A DNA stretch of 64,000 nucleotides from positions 610,457,501 through 610,521,500 of the forward strand of contig CM057456.1 in the NCBI GenBank assembly GCA_016271365.2, written 5' to 3'. This DNA comes from Neoceratodus forsteri. Its lineage: Eukaryota > Chordata > Ceratodontiformes > Ceratodontidae. Under the pieces are notes generated by a model. That model was not told where the DNA came from, did not search any database, and was given only the letters and a program-made list of their open reading frames with translations. Shown in pieces: positions 11,823 to 23,239 of this stretch. The translations under genes were made by a program, and so were the position numbers. The first letter of the stretch is position 1. Every line of letters begins with the position of its first letter.

Positions 11823-12594
11823 CTGCCCTTCCTGTCCCCCCTCCCCAGTGTCAGCCCATCCTCCACCCTAGCCTTGTCTGGATCTTCAGACTCCAAGTGG
11901 GCTCACCATCCCTCCCGTCGGGCCAGGTGGACCCCAATTCTCCCCTGGTAAAGACTGAGGCAAAGTACTTGTTAAGTACCACAGCTTGCTTCCCCGCTTC
12001 CTGAGCCCATCAGTCCCCACTCCTAATCTTGCTGATCTGTGCCCTTGCTTTCCTTTTCTCCCATATGTATCTAAAGAACCCCTCCTCCCGGACATCTCTG
12101 GCCAGGTTTTGCTCCATCCTCGCCTTGGCCCCTCTTACTACCCTGGTGACTCTCCTGGACATCAACTCGTACTCTCCCCGCTCCTTTCCTCCCCTTGAGC
12201 GCTTTAAGGACGCATAGGCAGTCATTTTCTCCCTCACCACCTCCTGAACCTGCCAGGTCCACCAGCATGACTTCTGGGCCCTGCAGTACTTGCGCCTTAC
12301 CTTTGCACAGGTCCTGATAGCCTCCTACACCCCCTTCTTAATGGCCTCCTAGCATCCATATCCGGCTTTAACTCATCCAAGTACCCCTGAAGAATCCTCC
12401 CCAAGCCCTCGAAGTCTGCTCCCCTCAAGTCTATTACTACCGTATTCGTGCGGTTACCCCCCCAGGTACAGGAAAAACCAGACTGTGACGTGGTCGCTGC
12501 CTGCCAAAGGGCTGCTCACTTCCAGACCCTTAATCTGGTCACTGTCTGCTAGGACCACGTCCAATATCCGTCCCTCCCTAGTTGGCTCCCCCAC

Positions 12595-13011
12595 CTACTG
12601 AACTAGGAATGCATCCTGGAAGACATCCGTCAGCCTCTGCTCCCAGGCCACCGGGGATGTCATAGTGCCCCAGTCTGCCCCTGGCATGTTTAGGTCCCCC
12701 ATGACCACCACTCTACCCTTTCCCAGTCCACAGTGTCCCCTAATATTCTCCACCAGGTTGTCTTCCAGGCCCCCTGCCATTGTGGGAGGTCTGTACACCA
12801 CCCCTCTTTTCATTCTCTTACCCTTCTTTATTTGCAAGGTTACCCAAATTGCCTCCACCTCCCCCCCAGCCTCCTCCGCTCCACTAACACCAATGTCATT
12901 TTTGACTATCAGCACCCCCCCTCTATCTTTTCTGAACATTGTGTAGCCCTCCAAGTTTAGGTCCCATATCATGCCCCTGGGTGGCCCATGTCTCAGTAGT
13001 TGCTGCCACAT
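12595..13011 (-). pseudogene. CR1 endonuclease remnant
   Basis: This 138-codon minus-strand frame holds the APE-like endonuclease that nicks target DNA for LINE integration. 'GGVLIVKNDI' and 'VVYRPPTMAGGLEDNLVENI' are followed by 'VVVMGDLNMPGADW', the conserved GDxN box. The upstream catalytic ETW-type box lies beyond the frame start in another frame. The downstream SDH box is not in this frame. It is a dead fragment within the CR1 at 10170-13105. Confidence 0.8.
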
Positions 13012-13105
13012 TCACTGCTCCCTCATCTAGCATTGCTTGAAGCTCAGGCATTTTATTGCCTATGCTCCTGGCACTGATCAGGACCACCCTCCTCCCCGTC
13101 CCCTC

Positions 13106-14236
13106 CCCCGCCCCCAGTTACAGTTATAGTTCCAGTGCTATCTTTTTCTAATTAGAATTGATTTGTTTTAAATTCCTTTTTCATTCCCATTTGCAATAAT
13201 TCAGTTTTAGTTTAAAAATAACGTTTCATCTCCTTTTACCAGTCGATTACTGTATAATTATTTTCCACAAACTATCTATTTCAGCAGTGCAAAAATGGAT
13301 AATAAAAATGCGTTTAAAACCAAGCTTGACCACCCAGCTTGACACTTATCCCTCGTGCAGTGTTTTTTTTTTTTATGTTTCTGCTGCTGCTAGGTCACAA
13401 ATGAACTGCAAAAAGTTAGTCTTTTCGGTCTCTGATTAAAAAACAAACAGACAGCACCACAACAAGTCACAGAATACAGAACAGCTCAGTTCCTCAGGTA
13501 TAAATTCACTCAACAAGTCACCAATGTTGTGTTGCAGGATAACAAACTTTTATTGAAAATAAAAACAGCAGTGTTTCTGACGCACATTCTCTCGAGGCCA
13601 AACATTTTCACACCAGGCGATGCTTTCTCAAGGCTTTGCTGGTCATTTTTTTCCAGTTGTTGCAGTGTCTTTTACCGAGCACCACACACTCCCAGACCCC
13701 TTGATCTGCTTCGTACTGTTAAAGAGCTGTCCTGCATTCTGTGATTAAGCTTGTGCTTTGGCATCGGGACTGTTGCTGCTTTAGTCGCCTGTTTATGTGG
13801 TCCTCAACAAGTCAGTTTTGTTTCTTATTTATTTTTATTTAAACTTCTGTTTGCCAGGTAAGCAATATGAGCCAAGGCTCTTCATCAAATGTGACCCGAG
13901 ACCATAACTAAATAAATACAGTCAAGACGTTAAATACAATACAATTTACAGACAACAAATATGACCTGTAATTCAAACATTAAAAACAATCACAGTTAGT
14001 TCAATTACTCTAGATAATGCTGTTTCAGCAATACCTTAAAAGTATCGTGCCTAACAGTTTGTTACAATAAAGTTGGTATTGTCTTATCAGGTGACCATCT
14101 CCAGGTCTCAGCTGGAAAGTTGTTGATTTGATTTTATTTTCATACATGTCAATATCTTTTCTTTGCTTAAAAAGCAACAGTTATTCCTCAGTGGAAAAAT
14201 AATTGTTGGATTTTCTGTGATATTAAGGAACTGCAA
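13106..14236. other. No gene; possible ancient repeat
   Basis: No supported coding sequence. Around 13830-14120 a block with 'tttgccaggtaagcaatatg' and 'ataactaaataaataca' has the look of a decayed dispersed repeat, but I cannot name it. A T-run lies at 13363-13374. Confidence 0.3.
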
Positions 14237-14240
14237 TAAA

Positions 14241-14277
<37 letters not shown>

Positions 14278-14286
14278 TATATAAAA
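14237..14286. repeat. (TA)n microsatellite
   Basis: An AT dinucleotide run, slightly interrupted, lies right at the left edge of the foldback element at 14292-15500. Confidence 0.9.
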
Positions 14287-14291
14287 TTGTA

Positions 14292-15500
14292 AAGAGTGTT
14301 TTGATGTGTATGTGTAGTCCTAGTGCATTCTTTCCTTGATGTGTTCAGATGTGCATTCTTTTCTTTGTGTGTTTAGATTTTTTCCTTCATTTGCCTACTT
14401 GTTTAATGGCCCCATGGGATCTCCAAGCTTGTTTCTTTCATTACCTTTCACCTTTCATTTTCCCATAATGCCTGATGTCACATGTGACAGTGATGCAGTG
14501 GAGAACATTGATTCAATGAATGTTGACTTACTGTCCATTCTGTAGCAGAGCTGTGCTTTGAAGTGCCTGTTGTGCTGGCCTCAACTAAATAACTCTAATC
14601 TGGTATTTTTGTTCTCTAGGTTTGTTTCTGGGTCTAACCAGCAGGAGTGAATGTTTTGTTTGTAAAGCTTTTGTTTTCATCAAACCACACACAGCCATGA
14701 AAAAGCACACAAATCAACCCAGGTCATCAGTGATATAATTAGTGAACACCCTGGCTGGTTCTTTAAAGAATACCCCACTCAGTTCTCGCTCAGGTGTTTG
14801 CCAAATGTGAGTGTGGCCTTTATTAGCACTCATTGGATAAGGAGAGGGAATTGCCAGCTCAGTTCTATTAGTATAAACTGGCCAGTAAGATAACACTCAC
14901 TGAATCAGTGGTCTCCAGTGCATCACTGCCACATGGTACAGGGGGGCATTGTGGGAAACAGTACACTAAACTAACACTCACTGAATCAGTGGTCTCCAGT
15001 GCATCACTGCCACATGGTATGGGGGCATTATGGGGAAAATGGACACTAAGCTAACACTCACTGAATCGGTGGTCTCCAACGCATCACTACCATGTGGTAC
15101 TGGGGCATTGTGGGGAAACTGGACAGTAAACTTACACTCACTGAATCAGTGGTCTCCAGCGGATCACTGCCACGTGGTACGGGGGCATTGTGGGGAAAAT
15201 GGACACTAAGCTAACACTCACTGAATCAGTGGTCTCCAGTGCATTACTGCCATGTGGCATGGGGACATTGTGGGGACACTGGACACTAAGCTAGCACTCA
15301 CTGAATCAATAGTCTCCACTGCATCACTGCCACATGGTACGGGGGCATTTTGGGGAAAATGTAAGGTAATAAAAGAAATAGTGATGGGCAGCCCCAAGGG
15401 CCATGAAACAAGTAAGCAAATTCGGAAAAAAAATCCTAACAGTAAACAAAGAAAGGAGCAGTCTAGGACTACAAACAAATCAAAACACACTGCACATTCT
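14292..15500. mobile_element. Foldback-type element with internal tandem array
   Basis: The left arm (about 14292-14545) matches the reverse complement of the right arm (about 15213-15500). Shared landmarks read from each end inward are 'gtgttttgat', 'gtagtcctag', a T-rich block before 'tacttgttt.atggccc', 'ctttcattaccttt' (right 'cttttattacctta'), then one 80-bp unit with 'gtgacagtgatgcagtgga'. Identity looks about 70-75%. The left arm holds one 80-bp unit, the right arm six. The middle (14546-14891) is unique. I see no transposase or target duplication. Confidence 0.6.
14892..15360 (-). repeat. 80-bp tandem array, about 6 units
   Basis: Units begin near 14892, 14973, 15053, 15133, 15213 and 15293. 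Each carries 'acactcactgaatcagtggt', 'gcatcactgccacatggta' and 'gggggcattgtgggg'. Unit-to-unit differences are few. The left arm of the surrounding foldback element has a single inverted unit at about 14463-14543. Confidence 0.9.
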
Positions 15501-16197
15501 TTGTTTTGTTGTTGTTTTTTTTTTTTGTAAGTTTTGACTATAGTTCTCTTTTAATATATACCTAGCATTGGAAACTTCAGATTACCCGACATATCATGTG
15601 GATCCTTCAAGAAAAAGAAGTCATAACAGACAATAACAAATTGGTCCAGTCCCTTGGTCAGTATTTAGAATTCTGGAAAGAAGCTGGTCCCTATGCTTAT
15701 ACTGTGCTTTTAGGTGTTAATTCACAGTGGGTGTAGGAGGCTAATACAGCAAAGCCTGGAAAGTGATGTTCATGTAAAGCACTTCAAAGTGCCTTACACA
15801 ACTGAAGGAATAAAGTACACCCAACCATATACAGTAAGGGTGTAATGCCATTGAGAGGTTCTGTAGACAGGTAGGAGAATGAACGTGATCTGGTTTATAT
15901 TTGTCTCCAGAACCGTGAGATAGCAGCAGCTCCCATTTCTTTTTTTTTTTTTTCCATATTTTTTTATCCCCCTTCTTTCTAGCTATAAACTTAAACAAAC
16001 AAACAAAAAAGATTCTAAAACAGAACTCTTCTAGTATTTTTCATGGTGGTACACAACAGGATACAGAACATGGGGGGTGGGGGGGAGACAGCACTGCTAA
16101 TTACCTGAGTGCTGTTACCCCCTAGAGTAATTAATTGGTGCAGGGACTAGTTGATATAGTTTTTAAACAAATTTCTTTCTTTTTTTCCCCCCAAAAA
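15501..16197. other. No gene or recognised repeat
   Basis: A T-run (15517-15527), a 3' flank of the foldback element, and AT-rich sequence without coding motifs. A G-run lies near 16072-16085. Confidence 0.35.
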
Positions 16198-16683
16198 TGT
16201 TTCTAGAAGCCCATTTTATGAGCTCAGTAAGACACTGCTTGGTGTGCATTGTAGATCAAACCTTACTACACTGGCTGCCTGTTCGGTGGCGGATCACCTT
16301 TAAGGTTGGTTTACTAACCTTTAAAGCCCTACATGATCAGGGACCCGGTTACCTGAAAGATCTTCTGGTTCCCTATTGCCCCCTCGGTCCTCTCCGCTCC
16401 GCCAGTGAGGGATTGCTAGAGATTCCAGGGTTCGTTTGAAGCTATGGGATCTCGTGCCTTTGCCTTTTCGGCTCCAACCCTGTGGAATTCTCTACCTCGC
16501 TGGTTAAGAGAATGCCCGACCGTTGACAGTTTTAAAATTGCTTTAAAGACATATCTTTTTACCTTGGCTTATTCTTTATAGTTATGGTTGTTTAGTGTTT
16601 GGATTTTCCTGTTCTATTTATTTTTGTACAGCGCCTTGATTTTGAAAGGCGCTTTATAAATAAACATGACTTGACTTGACTTA
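16198..16683 (+). mobile_element. L2-clade LINE 3' end
   Basis: A short frame encodes 'LLHWLPVRWRITFKVGLLTF' then 'KALHDQGPGYLKDLLVPY', the conserved C-terminal motif of L2-type ORF2. After a frame break come 'RAFAFSAPTLWNSLPRWL'-like and 'FKIALKTYLFTLAY' segments. The 3' UTR ends with 'aaggcgctttataaataaa' and a short 'catgacttgacttgactt' repeat, as L2 elements typically end in short tandem repeats. It is 5'-truncated, and RT is absent. Confidence 0.85.
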
Positions 16684-16689
16684 CTTCCA

Positions 16690-18426
16690 GGGGCTGAACA
16701 CACTCTGGCTGTGGCTCTGCGCCTTACTGCATCCCTGATCATGTGGTTAGACTAGCACACTGCAAACTCTGTCATTCCTTGCTGCTTACATATCAAGTGT
16801 GTATGGGTTTGGGGGTGGGGGGCTTGGCATTTGGGAGCTGGCCCCAGGCCATTGGGTCATGGAAGAGGCTCGAGCACCATTCCTGCCCCTACCTTTTCTC
16901 TGTTTTTTTCTGTCGCCATCATTTCCTGATTGTGGTCACACTCATCACAGCTTCCTGTGGGACCAAAGTTTGACATTATGTGGTAAGTCATGATGTGTGG
17001 GCTGCAACAGCGTCTCACCAAAGGTGGCACTCTTGCAGCATGGTGAGCAGCACCCTTCCTCTAGAGTCCTGACATTCTGGCTCTGCAGCACGCCTCAGGA
17101 TTGGGATACGAACACAAATCTTTCACATGGTTGTAAATCACTTTGCCCCCAGCATCGCTGGAATCTGAGTGCTCTCTTCTGCTGCCTGCCGTAGAGATTG
17201 CTGGCCCAGTGTGAGAGTCAGGCTCAGGATACTAGCCTGGGTCTTCTTCATGGTTGTATACCTGCTGCCCCCAGCATCTCTGGGCTGTGGCAGGCATAAT
17301 TGTAACGAAAAAAGTAGCTGTACCTAAGCAAGTTATCAAAAGGCAGTCGCTGGGACCCTCTTGAAAATGAGGTGATGACAGGGAAAAAAAAAAAACCTCT
17401 GAAGCGCTTTGTGAGATTCTAAAACCCTGTGAAATCAAGCCATTTTTGATCCATACACTGATCAAAATAACATTTTTATTTTATTTGTTTATTGAAGAAT
17501 TAGAATTAATAACCTTTGAGTCAAAGACTCCTTTGCAAAGGCTCCACGTCAAAAATGAAATAACATACCAGGGTACAAGAAAGACAAAAACAGAGCAATA
17601 TTACAATGTTGAAAAGAGGACAAGTAACAAAATTCAAGGGTGGAGAGATTCAGCCCGAGTCAGTCAGCGAGCAGTAAACAGTAGTTACAGTATCAAAAGA
17701 CAGTGATCAATAAACTACAGTCTCTTTTTTTTTTTTTTTTTTTTTTTTAATGCAGTAATTTTGTACTGGGGGTTCACAATGTTATTCTGCTGAACCTTGC
17801 ATTTTAGTTACTGAAACTGTTTAATTAGCCAGTGAAACCTCCATTTACAGAAGGATGGGAACAGTCTATGTGTATAAGACTGTGTTATGAGTCAGCAGTT
17901 ACCACAGAAGTGAGCAGATGAGATCACAGAGCACTAAAATAGAGAAAAATAGAGCACGGACAGTAATCTTTCGGACAAGGGGCTGCAGCAATACTTCAGT
18001 CTCTTAATAGTAGGTTTACATTATTGTACCTTTTAAATAGTTACTCATGGGGGGGCACTTCAGGAAACTGAATTCACTCAGGGCGTGGGGCTGGCTGTGC
18101 TGGAACTGAATACAGTTAGCAACTGGGAATTTCTCAGGATTAGTTGTTGAACACATCAGCTAGCAAATGTGTTAGCCTAAATCAACTACTGTTTTGGAAA
18201 TGGCAACAAATAGACCTAAATGGGTGAACCCAGTCCCCTCCTGCACTGCTGTACCAGTTGATCTGGTGATGGCGACCTTGGAGGGTTTCAAAGCTTTTAA
18301 AACAACGAAAATGAAATGTAGTTAGCCTAATATAAGGTAGTACCCAAAAAGCTGTATATTGTTTGGACTCTGTGTTAAGTCTAATCTAGAATAGCCGTAG
18401 CTAAATCTCTGTAGTAACTCAGTGTA
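16690..18426. other. No gene; poly-T tract
   Basis: No recognised gene. The open frame near 17446-17706 has no motif I know. A poly-T tract at about 17726-17748 might mark the tail of a reverse-strand retrocopy, but I cannot identify the element. Confidence 0.3.
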
Positions 18427-18677
18427 TTAAATAATTGATGTAGCATAGCAAAATGCTACGTAAAACAGGGTAATGCTTACCATTTCCAGAAATGAGTAGC
18501 AGTAGACTGCTAACCAGTTTTTGAGTGGGTCCATGGCACAGTAGACAGAATTAATAAAACTATATATATTTTAAATTTTGCTAACCATTCTGTGCCAAGC
18601 CTGTGCATTTTCACAGCTGATTAGCACTTTAGCACGCAAAACTGCTAATCAATTTTTTCTGCTTATTTAATATCCTT
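18427..18677 (+). mobile_element. Short inverted-repeat element (MITE), copy 1
   Basis: This stretch is the near reverse complement of 31889-32161. The ends read 'gtgtattaaat' and 'atttaatatcct', an imperfect terminal inverted repeat of about 11 bp. Internal landmarks shared with copy 2 are 'atatattttaaattttgcta', 'aaccattctgtgcca' and 'cagctgattag'. No coding capacity is present. Another transposase must have moved it. The superfamily is unknown. Confidence 0.7.
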
Positions 18678-19007
18678 TAACTTTTGGAAGAGATTTTCTG
18701 AGGAGATTTTACAGTTTCCATAAAAAAAAAAAAAAAAAAAAATGTAGCTGGCAGCAGAACTCAGTTACACAAAAATGCCTTGAATCTTTCCATGTTTTAT
18801 TAGTGAAGACATGTTTGTTAAAAAAGGAACTTTTCCCCATGTTCTTCATTTGTTCATTTTGCTTATGCCTGCAGTGAAGTCATAATGAGAGCTGCTTCAT
18901 TGTCATGGAAGTCTTGGGTACTGAAATGTGTTCCCATTTTCATGAATAAACCTTGATTCTGGCATTCTCTATGAAAACATCGTGGAGTTTTCAGTTTGCC
19001 ATGACAG
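18678..19007. other. No gene; poly-A tract
   Basis: AT-rich flank with a 20-bp A-run at about 18722-18742. Nothing else is recognised. Confidence 0.35.
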
Positions 19008-19661
19008 GTGATCCATCAAGTGGTAGAGTGTCAAAATAAAATACTTTCTTTTTTTTCTCAGTTACGCACTCCCCAGTGTCTGCAGATCAGGGCCCCTGTC
19101 CCTGGTCAGGCAGCCACTGAGCCCCATCTGCTGCTCACGTTTCTACTTGCACCAGTCTGCCCTTTGCAGCATGGTTTGTGGGGGGAGGGCACCCCCCCCC
19201 TGCACAAAGGACCATGTGTGGGCGGATGGTTTCAGGTTGTGGGGCCTGAGTGTGCTGGCGTCCATTTGACTAGATGGCAGGCAGGCAGGCTTTTCACCTC
19301 TGTTTTTTCCCCTTGTAGCCTCCCTCCGCCCACCTTCCTTCACACCAGCTATAGCCTCTGTCAGCCATGCAGTACAGTATTCACATGTCCATGCAATGGA
19401 GCAGACTTCCTGGCCGACCATAAGGAGTCACTGTGCCGGCATGCACCGACATTTCCCTGCCCAGAATGGTTTATGCTACGGCAGCAGCACTTCCCAACCT
19501 GGGCCGCAGCCGATTCCAGCTCCCGAAGTCCGCTTCTGAACAACTTGAGTCACCCTTTCTCTTTCAGTGGGCCATCGGATGGACCCCAAAATAAAGAACT
19601 TTTTAAACAGACTCTTGGTCGATGTATAATGGGTGGTAGTGTTCAGACTTACTACCACTGA
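19008..19661 (+). other. Unidentified 217-codon open frame
   Basis: This is one of the longest uninterrupted frames outside a transposon. The product would be Cys/Pro/Leu-rich with no domain, signal peptide or repeat that I recognise. The region is GC-rich, which alone favours long chance frames. A pyrimidine tract ending in 'tttctcag' lies just upstream of 19062 and would resemble a splice acceptor, but I see no partner exon or donor. The sequence 'caacctgggccgcagccgatt' style block near 19497 faintly resembles the head region of the family A SINE, so this may be repeat sequence. I do not claim a gene. Confidence 0.15.
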
Positions 19662-19669
19662 GAGAGGAG

Positions 19670-20249
19670 GGTGGGGCAGTCTCTATGGATATCGGAGCCT
19701 ATGTGTGCCCCAGAGATAATGGTATAGCATGGACCTTAGTTTTTTGTAGCACACCTACGTTACACTCTTACTGTAGGCACCAACCAACGCCTTTGTGGGA
19801 TTCTGGGGCTTGTACGTGAATCCTGGTTTTCTACCTGGCCTCTGGGCAAGCTCAAAAAATGTAATTTTTTAAAAATGTAAATCTTTGTTGCTTGTGTATT
19901 TGTACACGCGTGTCAAAGTTGAGAGAGTTTGGTTAACCAACAATGTACCAGTGGCTTTTTGTAATTTTTTTCTACAATTTCCCTGACTTTTGTCATTTTG
20001 ACCATGACAGTACCATGAGTTTTCTAGCATACCATGACAAAAGCACATCCCTGGTCATAATGATCTGCTTGTGACACTGCAACCTGCTGCTGTGGAAAGG
20101 ATTCTGATGTCATAACCAGATGACTTTGACTCCTGGGCAGAAAAAGCAACAGGAATAGATAGTTTAAAAAGAAAATATTCATTTTTCATTCAGATGTATT
20201 TGGTAATTGGAGTGGGGATTCCTATGGTTTACTCTCAGGCAAGTTGCAA
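19670..20249. other. No gene or recognised repeat
   Basis: AT-rich sequence before the L1-like LINE. No motifs seen. Confidence 0.35.
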
Positions 20250-20340
20250 TTGGACCCGGATTCATAAAATGGGACCAGACGCTCTACTCATCTTCTAAAG
20301 CAGCTGTGCTTACTAACAGAATTCTGTCACCCAGCTTGTC

Positions 20341-21063
20341 ATGCCACTGAGGCACAAGGCAAGGCTGTCCACTCAGCCTGTTATTATTCATTCTAGCGAT
20401 GGAACCACTGAATGCGGCATCGGCCATAAGCAATACACTGCACTACTTTGTAAAGATGACCTCCTTCTTACTCTGTCTGAGGTCGAAACATCTCTACCAG
20501 CCGCTTTTCAAGCAGTCTCTACATTTGGGTCCCTGTCAGGCCTGAAAGTTAATTGGGGGTAGACAGAAAGGGGAAAGGGAAATTTATTTAACCAGAAAAG
20601 ACACACTAAGCTGGAGCTTGTTGCTAGGTGTGACCTGGGAGCACAAGGAAGTTAAGTGACTTGCTCAGGGTCACACAGTATGCAAGTGGGAGCTGTGGGA
20701 TTCAAACCCAGGTTTGCAGCTCAGTGCCCTAAACTATAGTACTATACTGCCTCTCAAGAGGAGATCTTGCCATTTAAAGGATAGGACCCCGGCTGGACCC
20801 ATATAGTCCCAAAGACCCTTACCTGGGCTCCTTGGGGTATTAAATATCTTGGCATGAAAATCCCTCCCAAACATACTGACCTACTATCGGAAAACCTGCC
20901 CCTGCTTCTGAACAAAATTAAATTGGACATGATTAGATGGGAAAGACTCGGCCTCTCCTTCACAGGATGCAATGCTGCATTTAAAATGATGATCCTGCCT
21001 ACACCAATGTACTGTCTAAACAACCTCCCGGTAGAGATCCCAGACAAAACCTGGCACAACTAG
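20341..21063 (+). pseudogene. L1/Tx1-like RT remnant interrupted by SINE
   Basis: The RT of an L1-type LINE is seen in two blocks, 20341-20562 and 20854-21063. The second catalytic box reads 'LLCKDDLLLTLS'. The usual ADD is KDD, but both acidic residues remain. Block one ends at 'SGLKVNW'. Block two resumes with an 'EILPF'-like stretch, the sequence expected next in L1, after the MIR-like SINE. A frameshift follows the GTRQG box. Inactive. Confidence 0.7.
20563..20757 (-). mobile_element. MIR/CORE-like SINE nested in L1
   Basis: Read on the minus strand the element begins 'gaggcagtatagtactatag', has a tRNA B-box 'gggtttgaatccc', then the conserved core 'actgtgtgaccctgagcaag' followed by 'tcacttaac'. 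This order matches MIR-type CORE SINEs. The 3' part ends with 'tctggttaaataaatttccc', different from the mammalian MIR tail. The SINE cuts the L1 RT between the KVNW and EILPF motifs. I could not define a target duplication. Confidence 0.85.
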
Positions 21064-21792
21064 ATGAACGTATTTCCGTATTCACATGAGCCAAACAAAG
21101 ACCAAGACTGAGTAAAAAGGTATTAAGGGCGCACACCATGAAAGGAGGGTGGAACCTCCTGCAGCTGAAACACTATCACATCTCGAACATAATTACCCAA
21201 GCCTTACATTGGATAGACTGGGAATGCAAACATCCCCCTCTTTGGGTTGGGGCTGAACAAGCCTCACTGGGTAATATCTCACTAGGAGCGGTCCTGTGGG
21301 CACCAAAGAACAAAGGATTCACTATCTCCCCCACCATCCAATATGTTAAATGGGTGTGGAACCAGCTCATAAATATCTTTTATTGGAAAGGGCTTTCAGT
21401 AGGTCCCCTAGAACCTATATGGGGCAACACTAACATCACCATGGTGAATACATCACCATAGTGGGACAAATGGGTGAAGAAAGGTATCCAGGTGGTATCA
21501 GCACTTATTACACCCACTCATGGGCATCCCTAAATCTTTTGCACAACTCCAACAAGAATTTCAACTACCTCATACAGACCACTGGCGCTTTCTACTGCTT
21601 CGACACGCACTAAAACAGATTTGAGCAGCACCATACCTTACGATCAAACAGACTTTCCAGTACATTAACCAGTTGGATTAAGAACCCCGGTAACAGACAT
21701 AGACAGGTGTATAAACACCTGCAAAATATATATTTACCAAACGGACACACACAGGCAAAAATGGGAAAGAGACCTAAACATCACCATTACAC

Positions 21793-21904
21793 CACACTGC
21801 TGGGAAAGATGTTGGAAGAACGCCCATGAAGGAACTCCAGATCCCACACCACACTGCTGGGAAAGATGTTGGAAGTACGCCCGTGAAGAAACTCCAGATC
21901 CCAA
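21793..21904 (+). repeat. Two-unit tandem duplication (~56 bp) in L1
   Basis: The block starting 'ccacactgctgggaaagatg' occurs twice in a row, with a few differences (for example gaagaacgccc and gaagtacgccc). It lies within the C-terminal coding part of the L1-like LINE and would repeat about 18-19 residues. Confidence 0.85.
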
Positions 21905-22688
21905 ACTCCAAACAAGAAAAGATATTAGGAAGATGGTACAGGACCCTGGCACAGTTAGCCAGAATGGGATATCAACTCCCTGACAAGTGCTAGTGATGTC
22001 ACCAACGCTCTGTTGATATCGCACACATTATTTGGTCTTGTAGAAAAGTGAAGCACTTTTGGCAGTCTGTAGTGAATACCCTTAGCCGTATCCTCCCATT
22101 CTAGATTCCTTGCACACCCCAACTTCTAATTCTAGGAGATCCAGCCCAAATACCAGGCACTCCCACCTCCACGAGGAAATTCATTCACCAAGCTGCCATG
22201 GAAGTGAAAAGACAAACACTGCTTAAATGGAGACATGCTGACCCCCAAAAATAAAACACTGGGAAGCTGGCCTCTCTGAAGCGGCAGCCTACCTAAGGGT
22301 CCTACATCATAACCAAGGAACAGCAGGAAAATTCTCAGAGGGATGGGCCCCATAACTGACCCATATGTTACAGATTAATCCCAAGGTCGGACCAGGCTGC
22401 ACTGCTCCTACAGGCATTGGCTAGAGTTGAGACCCTGTGCAGAACCTTTAAACAGCATGAATGCATTTCAGTACCTAGGCAGCAGGACTCTTCTTACTTA
22501 ATTCATGACAACCCCTTAATATATGTGTGCACAGTACCACATCCCCTCTTCAGTACACTGTCCAGGTACAAGGTATAGCTTAAACTTAGTGACTGTAGGT
22601 GAACCGATTTAAGTGTTGCTTTTGAGTCAGTATAACTCAGTGAGAATAGAGTTGCCTGTTTGGGCTTATTTGTTTGTTTATAGACATG

Positions 22689-22702
22689 CTTTATGATGTT
22701 TT
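22689..22702. repeat. Target duplication of SINE 22703-23225 (left)
   Basis: 'ctttatgatgtttt' here is repeated exactly at 23226-23239. Confidence 0.8.
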
Positions 22703-23225
22703 TTTTTTTTTAGTTTATTTCTGTTTGAGCCTTACCTCTCGGCTGGGATGATCCTATGGTTCCCCATCTCCGGTACTGCTGGTGGTTCCTGCATCCGACA
22801 CCGAGCCCAAGCTACATCCCCTCACCTTCGCCGTTTCTAAGGCCACATTGCGGTCCCCAATTGTGGAAGGCCAAGGTGTCCGGATCGGAGGGAGCTAATG
22901 CGCCGAGGGTTCGACCAGTATATATTTTAGCCTGCAAGTCCCTCTCACAGCATGGCGTGCAGTGATGCCAGTGACATTGCGGTACACATTCCCGCACACC
23001 ACACATCAGGCATCAGCTGTGCCGACCCCTTTCTTCACTCCACAACTTGCCCTAGCCCCCAGCCACCACTAGGAGCCAGCACATGCACGGGTGTCCCTCC
23101 CCACCCTCCCTGGAGGAGGAGAGCAGTCCTTGGGACACTCAAGCCTCCTCCCCTCCCCAGCCAACCCTCGACGACCGGAGCTCGTTCCCAAACCCGGGTC
23201 ACCGGTGTGGTGCGAGGTGTGGCGA
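22703..23225 (-). mobile_element. Family A tRNA-related SINE, 523 bp
   Basis: The element lies between perfect 14-bp copies of 'ctttatgatgtttt'. Its minus-strand 5' end (at 23225) carries a B-box-like 'gacccgggtttgggaacg'. Downstream is the family block 'ggcttgagtgtcccaaggac' followed by 'tgctctcct'. The 3' end next to 22703 is an A-run on the minus strand. A tRNA-like head, A-tail and target duplication define a LINE-mobilised SINE. It has no coding capacity. Confidence 0.85.
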
Positions 23226-23239
23226 CTTTATGATGTTTT

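Larger units (their letters stand above)
10170..13105 (-). mobile_element. CR1 LINE, ~2.9 kb, endonuclease to 3' end
   Basis: This is a long reverse-strand CR1 copy. From its 5' side (high coordinates) the minus strand encodes the apurinic-type endonuclease ('VVMGDLNMPGADW' near 12700), the linker, then RT ('KAPGQDGLHPRVLKELADVL', 'YRPVSLTSVVGKVM', 'LYLDFSKAFDTVPHNGLL') and the post-RT region ('RECRVLHLGVRNP'-like and 'EYTLKGDTL' near 10940). These pieces fall in different frames with many stops. The 5' end is cut at the endonuclease start, and ORF1 is absent. The copy is unusually C/G-rich on one strand. Confidence 0.85.
20250..22400 (+). mobile_element. L1/Tx1-like LINE, broken, with nested SINE
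   Basis: Frames on the plus strand give '[20 protein letters not shown]' type sequence (around 20350-20410), then 'KDDLLLTLSEVETSLPAAF' and 'FGSLSGLKVNWG'. These are the RT motifs of L1-clade elements. After the SINE insertion come 'WGIKYLGMKIP', 'IKLDMIRWERLGLSFTGC' and 'MILPTPMYCLNNLPVEIP', the thumb and C-terminal part. The order and spacing fit L1/Tx1 and not CR1. The protein is broken by many stops. The 5' half with the endonuclease is missing. Ends are approximate. Confidence 0.75.

Noticed and set aside
14892..15360. CRISPR-like array
   Set aside because: The units are contiguous 80-bp tandem copies without distinct spacers.
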